From: Burhinus oedicnemus
Lineage: Eukaryota > Chordata > Aves > Charadriiformes > Burhinidae
NCBI GenBank assembly: GCA_008921705.1
Contig: VFFE01007258.1
Coordinates: forward strand, 889,172 to 953,171
Reading direction: 5' to 3'
Length of the DNA: 64,000 bases
Shown: positions 12,301 through 24,300 of the stretch, in pieces
Numbering within the stretch: position 1 is the stretch's first letter
Layout of the letters: each line of letters starts with the position of its first letter
Program-made: the position numbers and the translations under genes
Notes under the pieces: generated by a model
What the model saw: the letters and a program-made list of their open reading frames with translations, nothing else
Databases searched by the model: none
Told to the model about the DNA's origin: nothing

Positions 12301-15300
12301 GGAAAACACTGGACAGGTCATGTAATGAGACGCGGACACCAGGAGTGATGAGATTACGCCGTTGGTCACCTCATCCATGATGATCAGAGCAGGACTTGAC
12401 TTAAAAATCTGCTGTGAATACTGTACTAGACCCTTCCTCTTTGGAACCAAGATGAACTCCTTTATTGCGGGAATGATCAATATACAATGGTTTTCCCTCT
12501 TCACTGTAGCTTGCCAGAAACCCACCTCCTTGGTGTAATCAATTGAAAGGCAAGAGTTCTGCTTCATTAACTGAATAGACTTGGAAAGGACCTTTTGGAA
12601 AGGACCTTTGGGAAAGGCCCCTTGGGAAACTGGAAAAAAGCATTCTGAATTTAACATCTGATAAAAGTGGCAGTCGTCTTTCACTATACCCTGAAAGCCT
12701 TTAACGCAAGAAGGAAGGATAGTCCAAAAGATGGGCTGGAATTAGATCGTAAATGGGAAAAGCTCATGGCCCATCTCAGCTCTACCTAACGATGCTTCCA
12801 AAATTACTATGACCAACACATTTAAGGTACTTCTGGCTTTGAAACTTGAGAGTGTCTACAAACACAAAAGACAAGATACTTAAGCTTACCCACAGAGCTT
12901 ACTGATCTCCAGACCTCAGCACAGCTACCCAAAAACCAAGCAGAATTTCACAGAATCTTTTCCTTCAAGTCTAGCATACCCAGTTTTATTTTTCGCTGCA
13001 CGAAAAAATTCAGTCTTTATATTTCTGCAATGTCTCGTCCTTCTTTAAGGACATGAAATTTTAGTATCTAAGTAACACTGTGTTGTGCTTTAACCTGGAA
13101 AGCAGCTAAGTACCACACAGTCGCTCACTCGTTGCCCCCCAGCAGGATGGGGGAGAGAATCAGAAAGGTAAAAGTGAGAAAACTTGCGGGTTGAGATAAA
13201 GACAGTTTAACAGGTAAAGAAAAAGCTGTGCATGCAAGCAAAGCAAAATATGGATGTTCCCACTGGCAGGCAGGTGTTCAGCCATCTCCAGGAAAGCAGG
13301 GCTCCATCACGTCTAATGGTTACTTGAGAAGACAAACACCAATAACTCCAAACATCCCACCTTCCTTCTCCTTCCTCCAGCTTTTATTGCTGAGCATGAT
13401 GTCATATGGTATGCAATGACTCTTTGGTCAGCTGGGGTCAGCTGTCTCAGCTGTGTCTCCTCCCAACTTTTTGTGCACTCCCAGCCTACTTGCTGGCAGG
13501 GCAGTGTGAGGAGCAAAAAAGGCCTTGACTCTGTGTAAGCACTGCTCAGCAATAACTAAAACATCTCTGTATCATCAACACTGTTTTTACAGCACCAATC
13601 CAAAACATGGCCCCATACAAGCTACCGTGAAGAAAATTAACTCTGTCCCAGACAAAACCAGCACATACTGAAGATGTGTGCAGCATTTCGGTTACTGCTT
13701 GTGAAAACGGCATTGAAGATGCTATAATAAAAAAGTTAAAACAATTCAGAAAGTTATCTTTTTATCTTACCTCCCACAAACTTACTTTTCTTAACGCTTA
13801 AGAAGTTTAGGCTAGATAGTTGCTAATGATCTCCACAAGCAAGACTGCACCGAATACAGAACATTCATTGTATTTATAGTGTCAGTTGTATGACATTCCT
13901 GTCAAATACATTTCTCCAAGAAACTCTACAGTCTAGATAAGTGGTTTCTCAACTTTTCTGGCAAGCATTTCAGTTTGTGAGCATAACATCTCAAAATGTA
14001 TCAGTCACCAACATCCTCCTTCCCTCTCTGAATCCTTTTTTTTTGGGAGGGAGGGGGGAAGGGATCAATTTATGTGGAGACCTGATGCAAAGATATTGCT
14101 TAGCCTTTTGCCTTCCTTTTTTTAGGGTGAGGGAAACAGGGTTTGGTTTGGGGTTTTCTGTCTGTTCTTTAAGTCGTACCAGTTTTGAGTTGTCTATTGA
14201 GTATACTACACTTTGGGTAGTATGACTAGAACAACCAAGTTCTCTTCATGAACAGCTGAAAGGAAGGAGACCAAAACTTCCCCCTGGGTAGGGGCTTCTA
14301 GATTCTACTGGAATATACAGTAGTATTAATTCAGTTTGGGAATATTAAACACATAAAATAAACTTAATATAAATTAAAAAAAATTTAGAAGTAGATGATA
14401 ATCAAGTATGAGTGACAGAAAATTAAGTTTACATGTTCCCGTCACCTCAACCTACCAGCCTCATGGAAAGACAGTATAAATAGGAAAAGAAAATTCACAG
14501 TCTTGGGAATTTTCAGTCTCACCTGAACATTGTTTTCTGCTGTACCAAGAGCCACTTGAAGTTTCTGGCATTTTTCCCGTAGACTGGCAGCTTCATCCTG
14601 GACCATTTGCAATTCAGTTTTAAGCTTTCCCAGGTTCTTCCGTAACATACTTTCCTGGTTTTGAAATTCTTTTCTTAGCTCCACTTCTTTTTCTTTGCAA
14701 GCATGCAGACTTTCTGCTGTAAAAAGCTGAGATCTTTTCAAAGAATCAAGTTCATGTTCATAGAAGGACTGTGCTTTGCTGAGTTTGCCTTCATAGTCCT
14801 CAATGAGTTTTTTTCTTTCCAGTCTTAACTCTTCAACTTTACTGTTCAAGTCTTCCAGCTCCAGTCTATGCAATTCCTCTAGCTTTTCTTGCCCCTTACT
14901 TAAAGTAGCATTCTGACTCTGTTGAGTCTTCAGAAGTTCTTGAATCTCAAGCCTGTGGGCAGCTCTCAAGTCTTCCAGAGCTGTACGCTTGTCCTTCTCA
15001 TACTGCACTTGCAACTGTATGAAACTTCGTAGCCTTTCCTCAAATTTCTTTCTGATCTCTTCTACTTCTCTTGACATGGTCACTACACGTTGGACATGCT
15101 GAGCTTCTGCACAAAGCTGCATATCTTCAACTCTGTCCTTATAGGCTTCAAATTCTGTCAAGGCCTGATGTTTCATTTTCTTATGATCTTCCAGTGACTC
15201 TTCTAAAACCTGGATCTTTCTCTTGAGATCCATTTCTTCTGCAACTTTACTTTTATACTGCAAGATCTTCTCTCTGGTCTCTGCAAGAATTTGTTGAATT

Positions 15301-18300
15301 TCTTCTTCGTGAGCATCCTTAAGGGCTTGGATAGCAGCTTCATGTTCATCGTTTTTAGTGTTCAAAGCATATATTACCTACAAACATGAAATAATAATAT
15401 ATTAGAGAAAAGGCATTCTGGTTATCTGTTAAATCATAAGAAAAAACACCTAGGCGCTCTAGAAGTGTGTTTTAATGATACAAATAAGACACCAAATATT
15501 ATTATGAATGTGACTGCATAAACACTGTATTAGTCATGACAATCTTACTCCTTTTGTAAAATGGTTTTTCTATACTTTTTAACTTATAATTTTCCTGATG
15601 AAAGTTTTACCTTTATATGCATATTGTAGCTGCAAATACCACTGAGAAAAAAAAGCCTATTCAATGCACAGAAAAACAAGACATTTATTTAAAAGAATTA
15701 AAAGGACAGCCTAAAAAGAAATTTGAACAGAGGTTTTTTTGTTGGAGAGTAACACACATAGTATATATTACAACATGAAATTAAACTGGAACAAAATCCA
15801 AATCTCAAATTCCTCCTTTCCAAATGTTAGCTATTGTTAAACATTTCATGTTAGAAATATCTAAAATGCCAACATTGGTTGTTCTAGTTTGTAGGCCAGA
15901 TGGTTGCCCAGATAAAATTTCGGTTTTGACAGCTTACCTTGTAGGCATCTTGTGCATGTGGATCTCCTAAGGTCTGAGGTCCCTCACTACGTATGCCCAC
16001 CAACTTTCCAGCTCATAAATCAGCTGAACAGAAAAGTAGCTGGCAGGGCAACCAACAGTCTGGGGAGCCCAAGGAGGTAAGCAGCTCAAGAAGGCTGTGA
16101 AACTAGCAAAGCTGCCTAACTTTCCATGAAAGTTTCAAAGTAACCAGATATATACTATGGGATGTTTCAATTGCACCCCAACATGGTAGGTTATCTTTTT
16201 GGTTTTTAACCAGGAAGTACTCTCACCAATATAGAGGTACGGATAAGCGGGTATGCGTGTGTATACATATATATCATTGAATAAACTATTCATGCAATAA
16301 GTGGTTTTAATACAATATTTTGTGCTCCAAGAACTCCAGCAAATCCCCACAATTCCCAGATACATTACAGGCAGCAGAGCTATAAAACACATCTGAACAG
16401 AAAAAAAACCAAAAAGTCTTATGATTAGTATATTTTGCGTATCTTAAAAATGAACAAGAAGCAACAAAAATGGACAACAAAGAAGCAGAGAATTTAGAAA
16501 AAACCTGCCCTTTGGAGTTTTGGTTTGGTTTTTGGTTGGGTTTTTTGGGGGGGGGGTTTGGGTTGGGTTTTTTTTTTTTTTTTTTTTTGAGGACAGAACC
16601 TGGACCAGTCCTCCATTACCATTGAACCAGGCAACAGAGGAATGAGGACGATGGTTCGTCTAACTCAGAAGTGTTGCTGAGGTTAAGTCAGCCTATGCCT
16701 TGCATCAAAACTACTTCCATAAAAAAAAGAAATGGGTCATTGTGATAGGAGACTCCTTCCTTCTGAAGGGAACAGAAGGGCCGATATGCAGACCAGATGC
16801 ACTTCTTCAGGAAGTCTGCTGCTTCCCTGGGGCCTGCGTTAAAGATGTGAAGAGAAAGCTTCCTATCGTGGTATAGCCCTCAGATTACTATCCATTATTG
16901 ATTTTTCAGGTAGGCAGCAACGAAGCTGCAACAAGAAGTCCAAGGGCAATCAAGAGAGACTTCATGGCCTTGGGACAACTGGTTAAGGGATCAAGAGCAC
17001 AAGTTCTCCTCTGTCCTTCCAGTTGCAGCAAACGATGAGGGAACGATCAATAGCTGGCTCTGAGCATGGTGTCACCGGCAGGACTTTGGGGTTTTTTTTT
17101 TGATCATGAGTCAGTTTACACAACACCAGGCCTGCAGGCAACAGACAGGGTACACCTGTCTCAAAGGGGGAAAAGGATCTTTGCACAGGAGTTAGCAGGG
17201 CTCAAAGCAGATTTGAAGGGGAAAAAGAGATAAAACCAGGCTTGACAAAGACGAGCCTGGGGGCAGCACATCAACGTTTGTGGGACGGCGTGCTAGCAAG
17301 GTCTTTCAGTCTGCCACCCCAGTGGAGATAGGGGATGGAGTGCCAGGCAATAGCAAACACGCACGGGATATTGATGGGTTAGAAATCACAGAAGCGCCTC
17401 AGAATGGTCAGGTAGGAATTAGGGCTTCTCCCAGCAAAAAAGCAACGGGATCAACAGCATCTACAGCAACGCACGCAGCATGGCTAACAAACAGGATGAG
17501 CTGGAAGCCATTGTGCAGCAGGAAAACGATGATATAGTCGCTATCACAGAAACATGGTGGAATAACACACACAACTGGAGTGCTGCAATGGATGGCTATA
17601 AACTATTCAGAAGGGATAGCCAGGAAGGAGAGGTGCTGGAGTGGCCCTGCATGTCAGGGAGTGCTTTGATTGTCTTGAAATTAATGATGGTGATGATAGT
17701 GTTGAGTGTTCATGGGTAAGAATCAGGGGAAAGGCCAACAAGGCAGATGTCATGGTGGGAGTCTGTTATAGACTGCCCAACCAGGATCAAGAGGCAGACA
17801 AAATATTCTATAAGCACCTGGGAGAAGACTCACAAACACTACCACTGTTCTCATGGGTGACTTCAACTTACCAGATGCTGGAAATACAATACAGCAGAGA
17901 GGAAACAGTCTAGGAGGTTTGTGGACCACGTGGAAGCTTCCTGACAGAGCTGGTGAGTGAGCCAACTAGGGAAGGCGTCCTGCTAGAGCTGTTGTTCCCA
18001 AACAGAAAAGGACTTGTGGGGGATGTGAAGGTTGGAGGCCATCTTGGGTATAGTGATCACAAAATGGTAAGAGTTTTCGATTCTTGGAGAAGTAAGGGGG
18101 GGGGGGGGGGGGAGTAGAACTGTCACCTTGGACATCTGGAGGGCAGACTTCAGTCTTTTCAGGAGCCTGGTTGACAGAGTCCCTTGGGAGGCAGTCCTGA
18201 TGGGCAAATGAGTCCAGGAAGGCTAGACATTCTTCAACGAGGAAATCTTAAAGGCACAGGAGCACATCCCCAAGCACCGTAAGACGAGCTGGTGGGGAAG

Positions 18301-21300
18301 AAGATGGGCCTGGCTAAACAGAGAGCTTTGGCTGGAGCTCAGGAAGAAAAGGAAAGTTTATGGCCTTTGGAAGACGGGGCAAGCCACTCATGAGGACTAC
18401 AAAGATGCTGTGAGGCTACGCAGGGAGAAATTAGAAGGGCCAAAGCCCAACTAGAACTTAATCTGACTACTGATGTAAAAGACAATAAAAAAGTGTTTCT
18501 ATAAATACATTAACAACAAAAGGAGGACTAAGGAGAATCTTCATCCTTTATTGGATGCAGAGGAGAAAGAGTGACCAAGGACGAGGAAAAGGATGAGGTA
18601 CTTAATGCCTTCTTTGCCTCAGTCTTTAATAGTAAGACCAGCTCTTCCTGAGTACAGAGCCCCCCGAGCTGGAAGACAGGGATGAAAAGCAGAATGAACC
18701 CCCCATAATCCAAGGGGAAATGGTTAGTGACCTGGTACATCACTTAGACACACATAAGTCTATAGAGCTGGACGGGATCCACTCAAGGTACTGAGGAAAC
18801 TGGCAGAAGTGCTAACTAAGCCACTTTCCACCATTTATCAGCAGTCCTGGCTAACCAGGGAGGTCCCAGTTGACTGGAAGATAGCAAATGTGATGCCCAT
18901 CCACAAGAAGGGCCAGAAGGAGGATCTGGGGAACTACAGACCTGTCAGTCTGACCTCAGTGCCGGAGAACACTATGGAGCAGATCATCCCGAGTGCCATC
19001 ATCACGCAGCACACGCAGGACAACCAGGTGATCAGGCTCAGTCAGCATGGATTCACGAAAGGCAGGTCCTGCTTGACTAACCTGGTTGCTTTCTATGACA
19101 AGGTGACACACTTGGTGGATGAGGGCAAGGCTGTGGATGTTGTTTACCTGGACTTTAGTAAAGCCTTTGACACAGTTTCCCACAGAACTCTCGTGAAGAA
19201 ACTGACTGCTCATGACTTGGATGGGTGTACACTTCACAGGGTGAAAAAGCTGGATGGATGGCCGGGCCCAAAGAGTAGTGGTGAATGGAGTTAAATCCAG
19301 TTGGTGGCAGGTCACAAGTGGTGCTCCCCAGGGCTCAGTACTGGGGCTGGTTCTGTTTAATGTCTTTGTCAACGATCTGGATGAGGGGATTGAGTGCACC
19401 CTCAGTAAGTTTGCAGGCAACACCAAGTTGCGTGGGAGTGTCGATCTGCTTGAGGGTAGAAAGGCCCTACAGAGGGATCTGGACAAGCTGGATCGGTGGG
19501 CCGAGGCCACTGGTATGAGGTTCAACAAGGCCAAGCGCTGGGTGCTGCACTTGGGTCACAACAACCCCATGCAGTGCTACAGGCTTGGGGAAGGGTGTCT
19601 GCAAAGCTGCCTGGAGGAAAAGGACCTGGGGGTGTTGGTCAACAGCCGGCTGAATATGAGCCAGCAGTGTGCCCAAGAAGGCCAACAGCGTCCTGGCTTG
19701 TATGAGGAATAGCGTGGCCAGCAGGACTAGGTGATTGTCCCCCTGTACTTGGCACTGGTGAGGTCCCACCTCGAATACTGTGTTCAGTTTTGGGCCCCTC
19801 ACTACAAGAAAGACTTAATACTTTTTATACAAAACAGTAACACAATTATTAATAAGAATCTACTGAAATACTACATGCCTTGGTCTGAAGAACTACAACA
19901 GAGTAAGTTAGTTACAATAACAGTAATAACCTTTTTTATGCCAATAATTGAGTATTGGAGGTTTTAGTTATATTCTGTGTGGTAAGGTTAAGCAAGTCTG
20001 TTGCTGCATTAGCTCTGGGGTCTTGAACTACATGTAATACAAACAACAATCAACACCATTTGTGGCTGAAAGGTGAAAGTTTTATCAGTTGGCTGAGAAA
20101 TATTTTTGACTCCAAAGCAGATGTTATGGTTTAGAGAGCTGACAAACTCTTGCATGGTCATCTGCACTTTGGTCATCTGCTCCTGCCAGCAATTTGGTCA
20201 CGATGAACTGCTTTTCTAATTAAAAATGCGTAATTCACCTTAATACTACTGTTAGGTGCCAAATATATTTTGCAGCACAGAAAATATCTCCAAAAGCACG
20301 CGTGGTTCATTCTCTCTAATTTTACATGGAAACAGGAACTGATACCTATGAGAAAAACACATCGCTACACATCTTACACAAACATCAAGCTTACGACTCT
20401 GGTAAACCTTCATTTTAGACTTAACACGTGGGTCCCTGGGTCAGACCACTATATTCAGCCTAGTTCAGGAGAAGTGTCTTGTTCCCAGTGCTGCTGGGGT
20501 GCTGCTGCCTGTGAGCACTGGTGCTGCCTGTACTCACCAGTCTGAAACACCAGAGCCTCCAGAGACATCCCAAGCCTTCGTCAGTGCTGCACACCTATTT
20601 AATGAACTACACGCCTACAGTGCCAACAAGGAATTGCACATGCATAACCTGTTAGTGATTTGGAACACGTGGACCAATGAGCCTGACCTACCCTTGCTAC
20701 CTGTGGGTAGCCAAGAACTGCTAGATGCACAAGAAACAGGATATACTGAGAAACAGTAACAAGGGTTTTCTAGAGATGAGTCACACCCCACAGATACAGT
20801 GGGATGCAAACAGAACAGTTCAGTCTACAACATCGACAAGAAGTATCAAAAAGTTTCCAGGCATTATTATGAACTAATTTTAGGTAGAAATGTATCCTCT
20901 ACTACAGTCCAGAATGATCATATTTTTTGTTACAATGGGTATTGCATTCATTTTTCCCCTTTTCTTCCTGTTGACCAAATAATGCCAAATAATGAGAAGT
21001 ATGTTATACGTAAGCATTTAAAATTTGTGTTATGATCAATGAAAGGCCTATTTAAGACAACACAAATAAAATAACCAATTTAAAAAGCAGAAAAAGTTTG
21101 TTTTTTCTAGACAAATTTCTGCTCCGTAGTACATTATAAAAATACAGTAATTCAGGAAAATACTTCAAAGTTATTTGAAACAGTCATTCAGAAAAGCTTT
21201 CCACAATCAGAGAGTACATTCTTACAAATGCATTACTACATACAGAGCATACAGCCAACTACAACATAGCATTTTATTCCTTCTCATGCATTGCTAGCCA

Positions 21301-24300
21301 GACTTTGAACACCACAAGATAAGCTCTGAAAATTTTTTTGTATAATAATATTTGAAGTTGCATTTTTTAATAGGACTTTTTTTTTTTTCCTTAAATTGTA
21401 ACCAAGACACAACTCTGCTCAGAGCATTTAACGGGGAAAATCAAGTTATTGCTAAATCTGACATCCCGCTTTAAAAAGCCACATTATCTACACCAAAAAA
21501 ATCCCAACCCCATGTCTCTTTTTTTTTTTTTTTTTAAATTAAAAACTCCCTTTACTTAGAAATGCCTTTTGTTTCCTTATGGAAAATACCACAAATACAG
21601 ATGCTTTGTCAATCCAGTCCTTTGTGTTGCTGGCAACACAACAGAAACAAGCCTAGAACTTAAGGCCAGGGTTGCTTAGACATCACAGAAAAGGTGGAAG
21701 GAAGGCACTTGTTTTTCAGCTATCTGGTTCACTGAAAGACGTCTTAAATGCTTGGGCCAGTGCATTAGGGGCACAGCATGACGAGCAGGGGAGAGACAAA
21801 TATGGTCTGCAGCTGTAAAAGTAGCATTCCCTGCCAAAAGCATCTCCCCAGAAAAGCTGGTCTAACTAAACGAGTGTTCTCTGAGAAAATCCACAGAGGG
21901 CAAGAACTTGAAAATTTTCACCCCAAAAAATATACTTCCACAGAAAATTTGCTATGACAATATCCTTTAGCTATCATGCTATCATAGCTTTATCCTATCA
22001 TGCATTAGCTCAATTTATGCCTAAGTAAAATTTAGTACTTTATTCCTTTAGAAACCCTGAAAACAAACACTGAATTGTTTTTATTGCAGCAACAAGATTT
22101 CCAAAGTAATTTCTAATGTCTTCTGTTTACAATTAATTATTTAGAGAATGATACCATGAAGTTTAGCATAATTTATTTCCAGGAACAGAACTTCAACAGA
22201 TTTCCACTTATGCCTAACATTGAACCTTTGCATGAAAGCAAACAACAACGATTTTTCACTTTCATACTTGTTGCTAAACATTCACACTTAATTTTCCCAA
22301 GATAAATTAGAGGACATGTGCTGTTCACTAAAATCTAAGCTGATAATTAAACAGGGGAAAAAAGTATTTATTTCATACTTTCAGGTTTCTTCATGTTCAA
22401 CACCCTATACATAAGATAAAAAGCCTCACAAGGTGTGGTCGTGCAACCTCCCCCGCTCTTACGCAGTGCACTAGGTGCAATTTCCCCCCACCTGGGCCAC
22501 ATAACAACTCAACGTAAACCAAGAAAGAATGTAAACAGCAATGGACCAGAACATTACGGCAACCCCTTAGTACCCCTGGTTCCCACATCCCCTGTCACCT
22601 GGAATCAGTATCAATAATCCATCACCCCCTGACAGCACCTGGATCATGGCCCAAAGAGGCCAGGGGAGGGAGGTGTGCGGGGTGGTGTGTGTGTGCGTGA
22701 TAACAGAACTTCAAGATCTAGCAAATTCTGGACTTGCGCAACTGGTGGAAAGTACTAGAATATCTCATTGTCCGAGCTGGGCTAGAGTGGAAAAGTACCT
22801 GACGAAAGTCAATTACCTCGAACCCTACACATAGCGACTCTAGTGAGACCCTTTGAGCTCTCCTGGATGGCAGCAGGTTGTGAACAGAACCCCTCCTGAG
22901 CTGGGACACTGCTCAGGCAAACACGTCAAGGGTTAAAGGGCCAGGGAGAGTCAGCTTTCTCCAGTCTCAGTTATCTCCCTCTGAGGAATGCTGATGCACT
23001 GTATTTACTCTAAACTCTAGCAGAGGGAGATTTTAACTATAGGCTAGCCTCTCTCATCCTCCTCTCCATCTAACTATGTGTTTCTGATATACAGGTTAGT
23101 TTTTATGAGTGTGGGTGTTCATATATTTTACTGGACCCAAATATTTTCTGTCTGTTTGTGAGGAGTTGAAAGGGGCACTTGATGGCTCACTGGAGTCACC
23201 CGCTGCAAAGGGACCCTGGTCCTAACAGTTAAAGACTTGGGTGGCGTGTGTGTGTGACTCTGAGTGGTGTGTGGGTGTGTGTTTATATGTTTTGTGTTCA
23301 TACACATATATATTGATTTAGGATACTTTATAGTAAGTCAGTGTGAATCTTGTCATTTTCAAATCTAGAATTAAATTGCTGTTCAATTATTTTGTTAAAT
23401 CACCTTGTAAATCCTTAAATTGGTTAATGATTAAGTGCTGCTAAAATTTAACCTCGTGATCCACCTCAAACTATTAATAAATTCTGAACTGGTACTAAAT
23501 CATAACCGTGCCAAATATTTTCATCCACAACACAGGGGCACATACACCTACAGACACTTTTCTCATGTTCTTAAACACATGCTCCTTAAGTACCTGTAAT
23601 CTGATCTGCTGATAACCCATTTCTACTTTCTAAACTGTCAAGTACAGATCAATATCACATTAACTACTTGACTTACAATCCTTCCTGTGTTTTGTTCATT
23701 TGTGTATGACCCACACCAAAATATCAACTCTTCTTAAGCATTTGCCCAAAAACCCCACTGGTTGAAGAGATCCACTTGCATTTACAGCTCAGCATATTTA
23801 CAAATGGTTACAGGGCCTGTATCTTAAAATCTAATTATCAGAAAAAGGCATGCCACATTTCAATTAACTGTGGGGTAGGAGATGTCCTCACCTGAAGAAC
23901 AGATACAAAGCATATATTGGCACAGGGACAGAACAGCCAGTGTGCTCAATTCGGTCATTCACTGTTGTCTTTCTCCTTTCTCCTAGAGTTTTCCAGACAA
24001 CAAATGAGAGGTTTTCTGGGAGCTGATCAGGAGCTTTATGTTACAATAGCCTATGTTGGAAATATGCACTTCATCCAAGTTCAGGAACAGGAATAATCAC
24101 GGAATCATGGAATTTTCAGAGTTGGAAGGGACCTCTAGAGATCATCTAGTCCAACTCCCCTGCTGACTGACATAGGAATGCCTACAGCACATTACTCAGG
24201 ACTGCATCTGGGCGGGTCTTGAAAATCTCCAGAGAAGGGGACTCCACAACCTCCCTGGGCAGCCTGTTCCAGTGCTCTGTCACCCTCACCGTAAAGAAGT

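Larger units (their letters stand above)
16589..19814 (+). mobile_element. CR1 LINE, long degenerate copy (ORF1 + ORF2), 3' end missing
   Basis: The left part (about 16590-17040) translates in pieces to the CR1 ORF1 esterase region, including [17 protein letters not shown] with the GDS nucleophile block. From about 17455 an APE-type endonuclease remnant reads [20 protein letters not shown] and ITETWWNN. From about 18780 the reverse transcriptase reads [47 protein letters not shown] and [10 protein letters not shown]. Coding potential is lost: there are frameshifts near 19247 and 19680, stops elsewhere, and the catalytic FADD box is FAGN (19410-19421). A run of 17 G interrupts it at 18096-18112. 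The copy stops abruptly at 19814 after ACAAGAAAGAC, without the CR1 3' tail. Confidence 0.93.

Noticed and set aside
18956..19534. 192-codon antisense frame within CR1 (and its twin at 29995-30573)
   Set aside because: Opposite strand of the CR1 RT core. The sense strand has the conserved RT motifs, so the antisense frame is a shadow.
20430..20800. GC-richer patch considered as an LTR
   Set aside because: No TG...CA termini with a flanking duplication could be placed and the sequence was not recognised.
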